The translations under genes and the position numbers were made by a program. Under the pieces are notes generated by a model, which worked only from the letters and a program-made list of their open reading frames with translations, did not search any database and had not been told where the DNA came from. DNA of 64,000 nt from Tetrahymena thermophila SB210 (lineage: Eukaryota; Ciliophora; Oligohymenophorea; Hymenostomatida; Tetrahymenidae). The DNA lies in the NCBI RefSeq assembly GCF_000189635.1, contig NW_002476559.1, positions 1,736,001-1,800,000 on the forward strand. Reading direction: 5' to 3'. This document shows positions 50,186 to 62,130 of the stretch, piece after piece (within the stretch, counting starts at the first letter, position 1; each line of letters opens with the position of its first letter).

Positions 50186-51551
50186 TTTCCTTTAATCAAA
50201 AAAATATCTTTTTATGAATTTTAATTATTTAATTGTTAATTATTTATCAATCAAATTTTTTAAAATATTGAAATTTTAATTTTGTAGATAAAATAATAAT
50301 TGAAAATCAATTCTCAAATTGAAGAGAATTATCTATCAATCGTTTACACTTAATCCTTTCTTTGCTATGACAATTTGATTTTATCCTTATCCCTATTAAA
50401 TAATTGTAATAGACATATTAAATCAAAAAATTAAATTATTTCTTCCTTCATTAATTGTAGGAGGTAACATAAATTATTAAATACATTGATATTAAATATT
50501 ATAAAAGAAAATTCTTTAAAATATTTAGCTGATTATATATGCATAATAGCTATCTACATAAATAAATACTTTATTTTTCAATTGAAACTAAAAAATAAAT
50601 TTTTATTTAAGAAACTAAATATTTGAATTTCTTATTGAGGTTTAAAAAATTCTCTAAATATTTTTAAAAAATATTTGCAACTTTTTTAATAGATTGTTTT
50701 TTTACATTTCTATAAGTTCTAAACAGTAAAAAGAAATCTCAGTGTATCAAGATATACTAATACAAAAAGGTTTTATAGTATTTATTTGGCCAAAATAATT
50801 CTTTTTTTAAAATTTAATAACTTATCTAACTAACTATCATTCTCTACTCTAAGTATGATATTTTTTTATTTATCCTTTTAATTTATCTTATTTATTGCCT
50901 TTTATCAAGTAAAATTAAAAGTCATTTTTCTCAAAAATTTTCACAAAAAACTTTTCATGAGAATCTTTATTTTTTATTTTTACTAATTGCTTTTTGTGTA
51001 AATAAAACTTATTCATTTAAAAATTTATAACCAGGAAATGTAAAAAGTAATTTTACAATCAATAATGATTTTTTTGGTTTATATTTGAACAAGCTTTGCT
51101 AATTTATTAACTAATTGAATGAATGACTGACTGACTGAAAAATTAACTGAACAACATACTGAATAAATGATAGATAAATAACTAGATTACTTTTCTTTAT
51201 TATAAATTTCCATATTTTATATTGTTTGTAAGTAAACAAGAAAATACGGTTTTGTTAATTGAATAAAAACTGAAATGATTTAAACAAACTTTCATTAATT
51301 ATTAATTTATTTTGATAATTTTTACCACTGTATTAGATAAACAAAATTAAAATAATAATTTTAGGAAATTATGAAATGCAAATATTTTTTTGTTTGAAGT
51401 AATTAGTTTTATCTACATGATATAAATATAAAAAATAGAGATCGCTTTCTTTTAGTTATGAATTATTTAAATAGAGGTATGCTTAGTACCAAAATAATTT
51501 TATATAGCTAGCTATTTTATAATGAATGAATAAATGGTTGATGTTTGTTTC
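50186..51551. other. Spacer
   Basis: A/T-rich DNA with the promoter of the leucine-rich gene and the 3' UTR of mL43. A GACT/GAAT run lies near 51113-51140. No gene is seen. Confidence 0.6.
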
Positions 51552-52555
51552 TCATTATACGATTTGGCTGTTAAATTCTTCGTTAATTTTCTTGTCTTTG
51601 AGGAAAGCATGAACAAAATCTTTATAGTTAACTAATTCTACGTTCTTATTTACATTATCTACGAGTTGGATTTCTTCTTAGGGTTCTTTAATTTCTCTAA
51701 CCATTTATAATTCAACTTTTGGATAGGTGCTCCAAGTTAAGGGAGTCCATTTACCTTTATTTATATTTATACAATTATTTAAAATATTTTTAACAATATA
51801 TAAAGCCTTTGCAATCCTGATTTATCTATATCATGTATATTATATATCTATCTTTGTATTTATGCATGTATGCTTGCTTGCCTGTATGCAAGTATGTTAT
51901 AGTAAGTTAAATAGAGTTTAAAATTAGCTTTAATTCAAGAAAAGCTAATTAATTAATTAAATTAAAAATGCAATTTAGCATGCATACTAGATTATAATAT
52001 TATTAATTTATTCAGTGCAAAGATTTTATTCTAAATATTAGTTACCCTAAATAGAAGGTCTGGCAGTGTAAACCTTCTTACCAGCAAAAGGGAGAGCCTT
52101 TCTGCCAACTATTAAATAAAAATATTTGAGCAAAGTAGAAAATGCAATAAATAAAATAATAGATATAATTCTAAGAATATTCTTTTCAATGATTTATTTT
52201 GGGCAAATGAAATTACATGATTATCTTGCTCTATTGAATTCATCTAAAATATCATCTCTTTCATAATTCTTTAATGAAATATCCTTGACAAATCCATTTA
52301 TATATTAAGCGCTCAAGAAGGGATGCTTATTTCTTCTCATGATAAATTCAAATTAGATCTATGGGTTCTTAACCATAAATTCTTTAACTGTATCGCTATT
52401 CATGAAGTCTCTAACACCCTTGCTGCTACCTTAAAGAAAAAATATAAAATAGATTAATCTTTTTTGATTCTCAAAATCTCCAATTAATTTTTACCTCCGA
52501 AATCGCAAAACTAAAGTTGAATTTTTCTCAACTAGAAAACACCTCTTGAACACAT
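51552..52555 (-). CDS. MRPL43: Mitochondrial large-subunit ribosomal protein mL43
   Basis: A nuclear gene for a protein of the mitochondrial ribosome's large subunit. Four exons (52555-52495, 52429-52217, 52108-52046, 51754-51552) join in frame to 179 residues; every junction is phase 1. It carries the thioredoxin-like L51/S25/CI-B8 fold shared with NDUFA2. Landmarks in order are CDFGGSSKGVRDFM near residues 17-30, where the family has GGSSRGxRxF, FLSAQYINGFVKDISLKN (family: AEYLNG), and the mL43-specific TARPSIQGKWTPLTW (family: NPSIQGxWHPFT). The PSIQGxW word separates it from NDUFA2, which lacks it. The C-terminus is about 50 residues longer than in animals and is charged. The N-terminus is short, so the import signal is probably internal, as in other mL43 proteins. 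The introns are 65, 108, 291 and no more. Confidence 0.93.
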
Positions 52556-53841
52556 TTATATATATGCTAATTGATTGATTAATTAATTATTTAACTTATT
52601 ATTTTCTTTTAATTTAGTTATCTAAATATAAAGAAATCTAATTAACAAAATAATGAATCTACCTTTACTTCTTTTTTGTTTGTTTGTTTGTATGTATGTA
52701 TCTATATATCTTTGAATATATATGCTCCCATACATATTATGTATGCACTGATATTCATTTTTTTGGATTGCTTGATTACCTCTGATAAATTTTTAATTTA
52801 ATAGAATCATTTGAATTAAAAAGATCTCTTTTAATAAAAACATACATTTTTAATTATCAGCTAATTATAACAAACTTTTTTAAAATATTTCCAACAAATC
52901 AGATTTATTTAAATTAAAAAATAAGCATCAAAAAAAACAATAAAAAATTATTCTAATTAATTGTAAGTACTTAGCTTGCTTGTTTACCTTTTATCAAAAA
53001 GTAGAGTAAAAAATCAGTACAATTAAGCTTTCGTTTGACTATTCAGATAAAAATATTGAATTTTATCATTTATTAAATAATCCATATTGATCTTTTATTG
53101 GCCATAAAGAAATTATATTAATGCTCTATTGGTGATGAAAGAAACAATATTCATTTTTAAATGCAAAAAAAGAAGTTTTATTCATATTCTTTATTGATGA
53201 TGAAGGGATTTTCATTCAAATTTTACTTATGATGAAAGGAATTGTATTAATGTTCTATTATTAATGAAAAGAGTTATTTTCATTTTATATATGCATAAAA
53301 AACATTTATTCTTATTTTATATATGATAAAGGCAATTATATTAATATTTGCTCTATTAATGATGAAAGCTATTATATTCATATTTGTTCTATTAATTATC
53401 AAAGGTTTTATTTTATTCATTTTTTATTTTCAAATAGTAAATTTTATTCATTTTTATTGATAAATTCATATTTTATTTATGATGAAGGGATTTTATTACT
53501 ACCCTAAAGGTAGATGTTTAAAGGAATTATTTTCACATTTTATTTATTTATTTATACAGATGATAATAGGAATTATTTTCATATTTTATTGGTTAATTCA
53601 TGATTGAGAGAGGTGTCTTTAATTCAATTTAGAATAGTGAATGTGTGTTAGTTAAACTGATTGGATTACTTCTTTATTTTTCTATGAAGATTCACAAAAA
53701 ACTTAAATGAAAATCCTAAATAAATACTTAAACTATGATTTATTTAAATGAAAATTGAAGTTATTTTTTAAAGCTTAGAGAAAAAAATACTGGTTATATG
53801 TAAAATAGTATAAAAATTTTATTTTAAATATTCAATTTTGA
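52556..53841. other. Spacer with degenerate ATGATGAAAGG repeats
   Basis: The first part (52556-53090) is ordinary A/T-rich spacer with TTTG and GTAT runs. The second part holds the degenerate repeat array listed separately. No coding frame is seen. Confidence 0.6.
53090..53610. repeat. Degenerate tandem repeat array, unit about 40-50 bp
   Basis: About ten to twelve imperfect copies of a motif like TATTAATGATGAAAGGAATT followed by ATATTCATATTTT can be read in a row. Clear copies are near 53128, 53196, 53227, 53264, 53351 and 53480. The period varies between about 35 and 60 bp. The array is A/T-rich and non-coding in every frame that I read. Confidence 0.7.
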
Positions 53842-55173
53842 TCAAAGCTTAGGTTGTTGTTTTTCAGGGTAATCACACTTTATGATTACTTTACCAGTGT
53901 TATCACCACCTATGAGACGTCTAAGCCCACGAGGAGCAGAGTCAAGACCGTAGAGAACATCTTCTGTGTGTTTGAGTTAATTCTTGGAAATAAGATTACC
54001 GAGGTATGCAATAGCTTCTTTGTATCTCTTAGCATAATCCATAACTATAAATCCTTGCATTAAACCTTTCTTAATAATGAGTCTTTGGTAATTCTTGATT
54101 GCATAGGGTTTAGTTGAATTGTAACCAGATATGGCACCACACATAACAATTCTGCAGTGGTCTCTGACAAGTAACAAGCATAAATCCAAGATTTCACCAC
54201 CAACATTATCAAAATAGACATCAATACCTTTAGGGCAGTATTCCTTCAATTTCTTAAAGATGTCATCCTCTTTGTAATTGATGCACTCGTCAGCTCCTAA
54301 GCTCTTTACAAATTCACACTTATCCTTTGATCCAGCCATACCTTTGAATTTATTTTAAAATGATTTAATCAAACTTTGTCTCTTTTAAACATAATTGAAA
54401 TCATAAATAATATTTTTATTCTTCTCCAATAATATGCTTTAAATTATCTGATTAAATTGATCTCTTTTTATATGAGTAAGTAAGTAAATAAGTTAATAGA
54501 TAAGAATCAGCTACAAAAATATAAAGTTTTATTCTATCAATAAAAAGTAAATGATGAAAGAGTTAATTAATTACCTATGACTCTTGCACCAACTGATTTA
54601 GCTAATTGAACTGCAATTTAACCAACTGCACCTGCAGCAGCACTTACAACTACAGTTTCTCCTTTTTGGGGTTTGCCAATATCAAACATGCCAAAATATG
54701 CAGTAAGACCATTTGTCCCTTTTTTATAAATAAATTGATTAAAAATAGTTAACTTATTTATTTTATTATTTAATACCTAAAACTCCTAAAAAGTGTTCAG
54801 GGTTAGGATATTCCTTGGGAACTTTCATTAATCCTTTACGATCTAGAATTAAGTATTTTTACCATTTCATCAAACCTAAAACCAAGTCTCCTTTGTTGAG
54901 ATCAGGGCTTCTTGAAAAGACGACTTCACCGATGCAGCTAGCAGGCATAACATCACCAGGATTAACAGGGTCCATGTAAGTTTTAGCACCACTAATCCAA
55001 ACTCTCATACTTGCATCGATTGAAATGAATTTAACTCTTACAAGAATTTGATCAACTTTAACTTCGCTCTCAGTTGGAGGCTTGCCATAAGTGATTTAAA
55101 AGCAGTCCTTCTCAGGATATTCTTTTCCTGGGCGTGATTCAAGGACAATTTTAACGTTGTATTCCTCTTCCAT
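53842..55173 (-). CDS. Zinc-independent NADP-dependent MDR oxidoreductase (PTGR/quinone reductase-like)
   Basis: A medium-chain dehydrogenase/reductase of the zinc-free branch that reduces activated double bonds or quinones with NADPH. Exons 55173-54777, 54718-54575 and 54341-53842 join in frame to 346 residues, the normal length. The N-terminal domain has MRVWISGAKTYMDPVNPGDV, close to the family's MR.WM.....Y..P...G. The nucleotide-binding motif SAAAGAVGQIAVQLAKSVGA is at residues 158-177, preceded by GLTAYFGMFDIGKPQKGETV. After it come MAGSKDKCEFVKSLGAD, YFDNVGGEILD and MCGAISGYN. The C-terminus has PRGLRRLIGGDNTGKVIIK, typical of leukotriene B4 12-hydroxydehydrogenase/prostaglandin reductase 1 and bacterial CurA-like enzymes. 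No zinc-ligand cysteines are present. Introns are 58 and 233 nt. The substrate is not decided by sequence alone. Confidence 0.93.
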
Positions 55174-56652
55174 TTTAATGAAAATGCGCTATTTTAATGC
55201 TTTGCTTTTTTTAGTTGTTAAATAACTTTTACAAATATTTTAAATATTAATTTATTTAATTGATTGATTGATTGATATATTTAGGATTGGATTTTTTTGA
55301 AGAAATCTTATCTGATATCAATAAATATAATAATAAATAAATGACGTATTTTTTAAGTTAATTGAATTCTAGATTTTAGTAAAAGGTTCTATTTTTTGTA
55401 AACTTAATAAAGCAGAATCTTAAAAAATACTAATAATTTAATATAATTTCTTTCAATTTGAAGCTGGTTATTTTCAACATTTACTATTATTATAAATTTT
55501 AATAAAGTCTTACTAAATTCTTTATTAAATTTGCAAAAATTTAATTTATTTTTAAATGATTTAACTAATAAATATTAATTAAGTCAGCCAGTCAGTCCTA
55601 CTATTGACATTTTAACAGAAAATTGGTATTAAATAATTACTAAAACCAGTCAATTTTTTTATATTTTTTCAAAAAGCATTTAAAAAAGACTTTATTTGTT
55701 TTATTTATTTAGCAAGAAAAGTTTATTTGGATTTGTTGAATCAAATCCAATAGAAAATAAAATATAATCCTGCCAAGAATTTTTTAACTTTAAAATGACT
55801 TTTCAGAAAGAAAAAAAAAATTATTAATCAAATTGTCTATGATCAATCAATCATATTTATTAGATTGATTTATTTAAAATAATAAAAACTAATTACTTAG
55901 AAATTAATTAAAATAAAATAATATTCTTTTGGCTGTGATTTATTTTAGATAAATGTATGTGGATTGATTATTAATTTTCTATATCTATTATCTATGATAA
56001 ATATGGATTATTAATATTCAATATCTATTATTTTGTTAAATTTTTTTATTGTTATCATCTATATTTATTTATTTGTATCAACTATAAAATTAGCCAAAAG
56101 AAAATATAAGATTGAATAATAAATAGACCTGCTTGATAAATATCTATCTATCTATTGATAGATTTTTTTTTGATTAATAATATTATAAAAATCATTTAGG
56201 TAAATTTATTATGAAATATAATGATATTTATAGATGAAATGTAAATTATTTAAAATTTATATTATTTTTTAGTAGTTGCCTTTATTATTTATCCTTTCTT
56301 ATAATTTCAATCTATTCAATTGATCTATTATTTATTATTATAGCAGCAATAACTACTGACTAACTATTTATTATCAGCACAGCCTATTAATCACAAATCC
56401 TAATTATTTTTATACTGATTTATTTTACTTTAATACATTTCAAATTTAATTTATTCACCTTAAAAAAGTTTATTTACTTTGAAGGAAATTAATTAAACAT
56501 GCCAAATGTATATTAAAATTAAAATACATATGAAATATAAATATAGTTAGATACTATCTTTTGTTTTGAGTTGTTTTATGAGAAAAATAAATTAATAAAT
56601 AAATAAATTATAAGTATGTATGTGTATGCGTGTGTGTTTATATGTTTGCTTG
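55174..56652. other. Spacer
   Basis: A/T-rich DNA with a TTGA run at 55258-55275, TCTA runs near 56140-56165 flanked by an inverted TAGATA, and a GTAT/GTGT run near 56612-56640. No gene is seen. Confidence 0.6.
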
Positions 56653-57759
56653 TCAAAAGTATTTTCTATTTAAAAAAATAAATAGTTGATATGTGTAATA
56701 TAAGCTAAACAATACTATAAGGAAAATAGATGCGATATCTAAATTATTTTCAGTCGTTAATGTGACAATGCTACCAAACAAGCAAGCTATAGTAACTAGG
56801 TAGAGAAAGAAATAGCCAGAAGATTTGGCTAGCTGCTTGAAATAATATTATAGTTCTTTGAATTTGAGAAGGTTTTTGAGGAAGGGCGTGTCAAAGATGA
56901 TATTGAAAATAATATTAAATCCGACTATTGTTGTGAAAATTCCGTTTGGAATTGCTTGAAAAATGTTGAGAGACGAGAGAATTCTATGAGTGTAATAAGG
57001 AGGAACTTTAAAAACCATTGCAAGTATTGATAGTAAATGTCCTAAGCAAAGAAGCAGAAGCACATTAAATAAGCCTATGAATTTTAAAAGATTCAACCAA
57101 GAGAGACTTTCTTTGTTTTAATTGAAATTATTAATCTAATTGTAAATCTTAGAGTGAACATTTAACGATAAATTTACTCCCTATCCACCTAATATGCTTC
57201 TTCTTACAATACTAGTTCTTTTATGATAATTCTATGAAACCCTGTTGACTGCATTGTGATTAGCATCTTCTTTATAATTATGGACTACTATGCTTTCATT
57301 ATTCCTTGTGTGAATTGGATTGCTACCTTACTACTGATTATCAAACTCTAGATTTTCATGAATGTGTTTATCAATTTTACTTTCTTGTCCGAATCTTTCA
57401 TGTCTTATATCTTAAGGATGTTTTTCACTAAATTCGTCTTCCTTTTCATGAAATGTGAGAATAGCACTGCTTTTACGAAGAACTGTAAATATTTTTATCA
57501 AGGTTACAACATTCAAAAACCCGAAAACACAAATAGCTGCATAAATAGCAATCCTTAGAATAAATTGACTATTAAAGTGTGAGCTGAATTCGCTTATTAC
57601 AAAAATATGGACAAAAGCACCAACTATCTAAAGTAAGTAAGCAAAAAAATAAATGTAGCTTTTTGCTTTTTCCCAATTTGAGTTTTTTAAAGATTTTTTG
57701 AATTTCAAATCATATTTTAAATCAAAAATCCAAAAACAATATTCGACTTCTTTTTTCAT
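56653..57759 (-). CDS. Multi-pass membrane protein, 368 residues
   Basis: A single exon from MKKEVEYCFWIFDLKYD to TGA. Two membrane segments lie near the start (about 33-57 and 66-92). A hydrophilic loop of about 140 residues rich in His, Asn, Glu and Arg follows, then four more segments (about 238-265, 280-300, 318-340 and 346-366), six in all. A CFWIFDLKYDLKF amphipathic start precedes the first segment. I recognise no family; composition does not show transporter or channel signatures. The ORFs at 57358 (plus) and 56848 (minus, partial) are shadow and fragment of it. The next minus-strand gene upstream (59644) also encodes a membrane protein, but the two are not similar. Confidence 0.78.
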
Positions 57760-58218
57760 TTAATTAATCTAACTTATATTTTCTTATTCAACTTCTACTT
57801 TTTTGTAATTTAATTATTCTTTTTATCATTTTCAATCTCTACAGTAAAAAGGCTTTTTATTTGCTAAATTAATTCAAAAGTCTTTCTAAAACTGTTTTTA
57901 ATATTACAAATCTATTATCTACAAGTAAATAGATAAACAACAAACAAAATTCAATAATTTTTCCTCTTAAATATTCATCAAGATGAAAGTTACTATAAAA
58001 TAATCTATTTAAACTAAAGGTTAATATAATAAATTCATTTTTGATTTCAATTAAACAAATCTTTGAACAAATATATCCGAAAAAACCTTAAAAATGCTTG
58101 ATAATTTTCAACATAATTTGATAAAATATATTAATTATTTATTATTTTATATTCTCATTGCTTACTACTTTTAATTGTATATATTTATTTTCATTTACCT
58201 ACCTACCTAACTAGCTAC

Positions 58219-58249
<31 letters not shown>

Positions 58250-58817
58250 TTAACTTTATAATTACTTTTTATTATTGATTGATTAACAAATAATTATTTT
58301 TTTAAAGCATTAAAACATTTATATTTAATATTATTTAACCAAAAATAAATTATTTTTTAATTACAAAATAAATGGATAAATTGTAAAAATTATTATTAAT
58401 TAGCAATTTCAATTAATTCCATTCATTAATATTACATTAAAAATTGAAATCAAACTCATAAAAATTAGTGATTAATCAGAAATTTTATTCAAGCACATAT
58501 TTAAATGAACTAAAGTTAATGCTTTGTTGCAATAAGTATAATTTAGACAACTTTTAAATATCTGTTGATAAATATTTGTAGATAGATAGATTGTTGTTAT
58601 TAAAAATTATTAACACATTTTTTAAATAAATTTATTAATTTATTGATAAATTGGTTTAAATCTCTTTAAATTCGATCAATAATTTAGCTAAAATGATAAT
58701 TAAATGATGAAAACTGAATTTTATTTTATATTTTATTGCTTGTAAATTTTGTGAAGATAAAATTAAAAAAAATGATCCTAGATAATACTATGGTATTTGC
58801 TTAAATACTTTGTGAAA
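57760..58817. other. Spacer with (TTAT)n run
   Basis: A/T-rich DNA upstream of the tRNA, with (TTAT)n at about 58219-58251. No gene is seen. Confidence 0.6.
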
Positions 58818-58889
58818 TCCGAGATAGTATAGTGGTTAGTATTCCTGCCTGTCACGCAGGAGACCCGGGTTCAATTCCCGGTCTCGGAG
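58818..58889 (+). tRNA. tRNA-Asp (anticodon GUC)
   Basis: A 72-nt gene folds into a full cloverleaf. The acceptor stem pairs TCCGAGA (58818-58824) with TCTCGGA (58882-58888), followed by discriminator G58889, typical of Asp. The anticodon stem is CCTGC/GCAGG with loop CTGTCAC and anticodon GTC at 58851-58853. The T arm is CCGGG TTCAATT CCCGG, which contains the B box. The A box lies around 58825-58839. No intron and no encoded CCA. It is the only clear RNA gene in the window. Confidence 0.97.
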
Positions 58890-58890
58890 C

Positions 58891-58899
58891 TTTTTTTTT
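58891..58899 (+). terminator. Pol III T-run terminator of tRNA-Asp
   Basis: Nine consecutive T residues begin two bases after the last tRNA base, the standard RNA polymerase III stop signal. Confidence 0.9.
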
Positions 58900-59643
58900 A
58901 TTTAGAACAGTAAATGCTTGAAAGTTAATTAAGATTGAGAAAATAAATGACAAAAAATTTTTTATAAAAAAAGCGAGAAAATATTATAAAAACTCATGAA
59001 AATCTTGCCAAAATATTAGATATAGCTGAAGTATTGTTTTATATTTGGTGATTTACATTTCTAAATTATTGTAAGCTATTAATTTTGAAATACGAAATAT
59101 TACATACCATCTATCATAAAGTTATGAGGTAGTCCAAGGAGTATTTTTAGAAACGAATCTAAGTTACAAAAATCTGATCAGCTAGCAAATTTTCCTAATC
59201 TAAATGAATAGGAAGTAAGAAAAATAAATAAATAGAATAGTGAAAAATTATTTATAGTCAATTAATCTTTCAATAAAAGTCCTATATATCAATCAATAGA
59301 TAATAAAATAAAGAAATACCAATACAAAATTTTGAAAGTTTTAAATACTTAATATGAAGCAAAAAAAAAAAAAAATAGTAGTTTAAAAGAATTAATAATC
59401 AGTTATAAATATTTGAATAAAGAATATTGGTATATATTATTTATTATATATTATGGAATGAATTAATAAATAAATAAAGAAGTTAACTAATTAATTAACT
59501 AAATGAAGTAATTTTAAATTTATTTTATAAGTTGCTTGTTTGTTTGGTTAAATTAGGTTATATATTTGTTCAAAAGCATTTTCAATATATTCAGAGGAGA
59601 GTAATCTATCAATTTTTTTGCCTGTATTGTATTTTTGTTGATT
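58900..59643. other. Spacer
   Basis: A/T-rich DNA between the tRNA and the membrane-protein gene end; has an A-run at about 59361-59375. No gene is seen. Confidence 0.6.
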
Positions 59644-60486
59644 TCATAAGAAGATAAAGAGAATAAAAGTGACCATTATTAAGGTTATGACATAAATGCT
59701 AAGAGAGAGCCATAATTTGGTAGCTTAATATAGATTATTAAGGGCAGAACTAGCTTATTCCTGAGAAACTACATATGCAATTATAATGTAAAAATAACTA
59801 AAAATACAAGAAATAGCTATACTGGCATAATCCCTCAAAAACACCATCAAAAAGATCATGGAAATCAGGTGAATTACAGCTATCAAAATTTAAACTATAT
59901 AATCTTTTTAAATATTCAAAAATGAATATAAAATAATTATTAATGTATCTCCACATATATAAGAGAGAAACATCAGAGTCAGGTTTTATAACGAACTATT
60001 GTCGATAAAAAAACAATGAGAATAAATATACAGATATCCCTAGCTAAGATATGAGAAAAAAAATAACACTAATATTGAGGATGTTTTTGTTTCGTCGTAG
60101 TAATAAAATCTCAAAAAGCAACAAAAAGATACAATAAAGGCTACTGTTAATCCTATATACTCGCTATAAGTGTAATTTTTTATAGAAGAAGCTATATTTA
60201 TCGACACAAGAATGACTAACACAACTAGGCATTTGAATAAAAATATCAAAAAACTTGTTTTTCTATTTTTATACTAATAGCTCTGTTAAGAGTATCGTTA
60301 ACTGAATCCCAGACTGCCCTGTCTTGCTTAGCTTTCTTAACTAATTTTCAGTTAATTTGTGATATTTTGATAACTCTAGATACTGTTTTATTATTAGCCA
60401 CTATCTCGTTCTTATTTTTCATAATCATCGACATCAACAATTTGTTAATTAGAATTACTTGTTAGTAATGTTTTCTCTAAAGACAT
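59644..60486 (-). CDS. Seven-segment membrane protein, 280 residues
   Basis: A single exon from MSLEKTLLTSNSNQQ to TGA. Residues 1-75 are polar, Gln/Ser-rich and presumably cytosolic. They are followed by seven hydrophobic segments evenly spaced to the C-terminus, at about 77-98, 110-128, 138-158, 170-190, 197-217, 222-242 and 255-280. A polar N-tail plus seven closely packed helices ending at the very C-terminus recalls the Bax inhibitor-1/TMBIM layout, but the diagnostic C-terminal wording is missing, so I do not assign it. It could be another small 7-TM family. Location is presumably an internal or plasma membrane. Confidence 0.8.
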
Positions 60487-61410
60487 CCCCAAATTTTTTA
60501 ATATTTGTAATTATTAACATTTATTATATAATAATTAATTAATAGGATCATCTGATCCCACAAACAAACAAACAAACAATTAATTAATTATATTTAATTT
60601 CAGCTAACTTTTTATATTAGTCAGAACTTTACTTGAGAATCAGAAAATTATCACAACCTAATCATAAGCATAAATTTGATCAAATTTATAAGATTTTTAA
60701 GCTGCACAGATAGATTTATACATACATATCAAATAAATTCAATTAAAATTTATATTTTTCATATTTATGTTCTATTTTTTTTATTTACCTTTAATAATCT
60801 ATTTTTCAAGGCAGGTAAATCGAAAGAACCTAATTTGTCTAGCTTAAATTTAAATAATTTTTGTTTGTTTGTTTGTCTGTTTACTCAAAATCGAATAGTA
60901 AAATGTTAATTTGATAAAATAAAAGCATCCATTATGCCAAATAGCAAAATAGTTAGATGCATTAAATGATTTGTATTTTAATTGATTGATTGATAGATAG
61001 ATAGTATTATTATGTTAGTTTTTTAATAATTAATTTATTCCTAAAATTAATTAAATAGTTTTTGTCTTATTTATTATTGATGTCAACTTAAACTCTTTTT
61101 ATTCTCACAATAGAAGTTTAAAGTGTTTTCTGTATTTGTTGACAGATAGATTGCTTGAGTAATAAATTGACGATTAGAAGTTGTGCTCCTTGAGTTAGAT
61201 CTGTGATCAATAAATTATACTATTTATTAAAAAATTAGAGTAAAAGAGAAGTTAATTTTGAAATAAACACATTTAAATAATAAATAAAGTATGAAAATAA
61301 CTTAAATATTCCAAATTTTCCTTGTGTTGCTTTTGATATAATAAATTGCTGCCAAATCAACTAAGAAATGGAGATAAAAGGTAGATTAATCTGTTAAGCT
61401 GACATCAACT
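60487..61410. other. Divergent promoter spacer
   Basis: A/T-rich DNA between divergent genes at 60486 (minus) and 61411 (plus). It has an (ACAA)n run at about 60562-60579 and GATT/GATA runs near 60982-61004. The ORF at 60676 looks like a chance frame. Confidence 0.6.
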
Positions 61411-62130
61411 ATGTCTCTTGTTACTGATGATATCAAACAAAAGTTAACCTAAGCAAATGATAAATTACATCAGGCGAGTTTGGGTTAGATTCAAGCTGAA
61501 AAGACTTTGCTTACTGCAATTAAAGAGTAAACAGAAGCTTCTCAGAATTTAGTTGAAGCTGATAATGAATTTTAGTAAATTATAAATGAAGCATTAAATG
61601 CATCAAAGATTTAACTAGAACTGTACAATAAATTATTTACTCAAATAAATGATTAGAAAAAAAAGAGAACTAAATCTCAGGTAGATTTGGATACTTTTGC
61701 ATTGAATTCAGCATTAACAGCTTAAAATGCTTGGTAAACTTTGGTGTAAGCAAACTAACACTTTTAAGAAGCTTAGAAATCATTAAATTCAATCAAAGCA
61801 GACTGCGAGAGAGCTTAAATAAATTTGTATTCCCTTTATGGAGGACTAACTGCAGTTCAAAATGAAGACTAGTAGAAACAATAAGAAGATACTTAGTAGC
61901 TAAAAGAATAAGCTAAATAGAATTACATAAACTCCTAATAGCAGTATTAAGAAGCCATTTCTAATTTACAAAAAGCCTAACAATCCCTTGTAGAAGCTTC
62001 AAATTCAGCTATCCAAAAATAGAAAGAGGCTGACATCGCTGCAGAGCAAGCAAATAACCACATAGAAGATAAAAGCCAAAAAAAATCTAAAAAAGAATCA
62101 AAGAAAAAATACTTTAAGCAAAAGATTTGA
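61411..62130 (+). CDS. Gln-rich coiled-coil protein, 239 residues
   Basis: A single exon of 240 codons starts MSLVTDDIKQKLTQANDKLH. Nearly the whole length is Gln/Ala/Lys/Glu-rich helix with heptad-like Leu/Ala spacing, broken once near residues 135-155 (SLYGGLTAVQ). It ends in a very basic tail (KKSKKESKKKYFKQKI). About half the Gln residues are UAA or UAG codons. There is no signal peptide or membrane segment. It looks like a structural, perhaps cytoskeletal or basal-body, protein, but no named family is recognised. Confidence 0.8.

Noticed and set aside
53854..54063. 69-residue plus-strand frame
   Set aside because: Antisense shadow of the MDR oxidoreductase last exon.
57358..57558. 66-residue plus-strand frame MNVFINFTFLSES
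   Set aside because: Antisense shadow of the 368-residue membrane protein gene.
60676..60909. 77-residue plus-strand frame in the 60487-61410 spacer
   Set aside because: Low-complexity Phe/Leu/Ile composition typical of random A/T-rich frames; includes a TTTG simple repeat and has no ATG-context or homology support.
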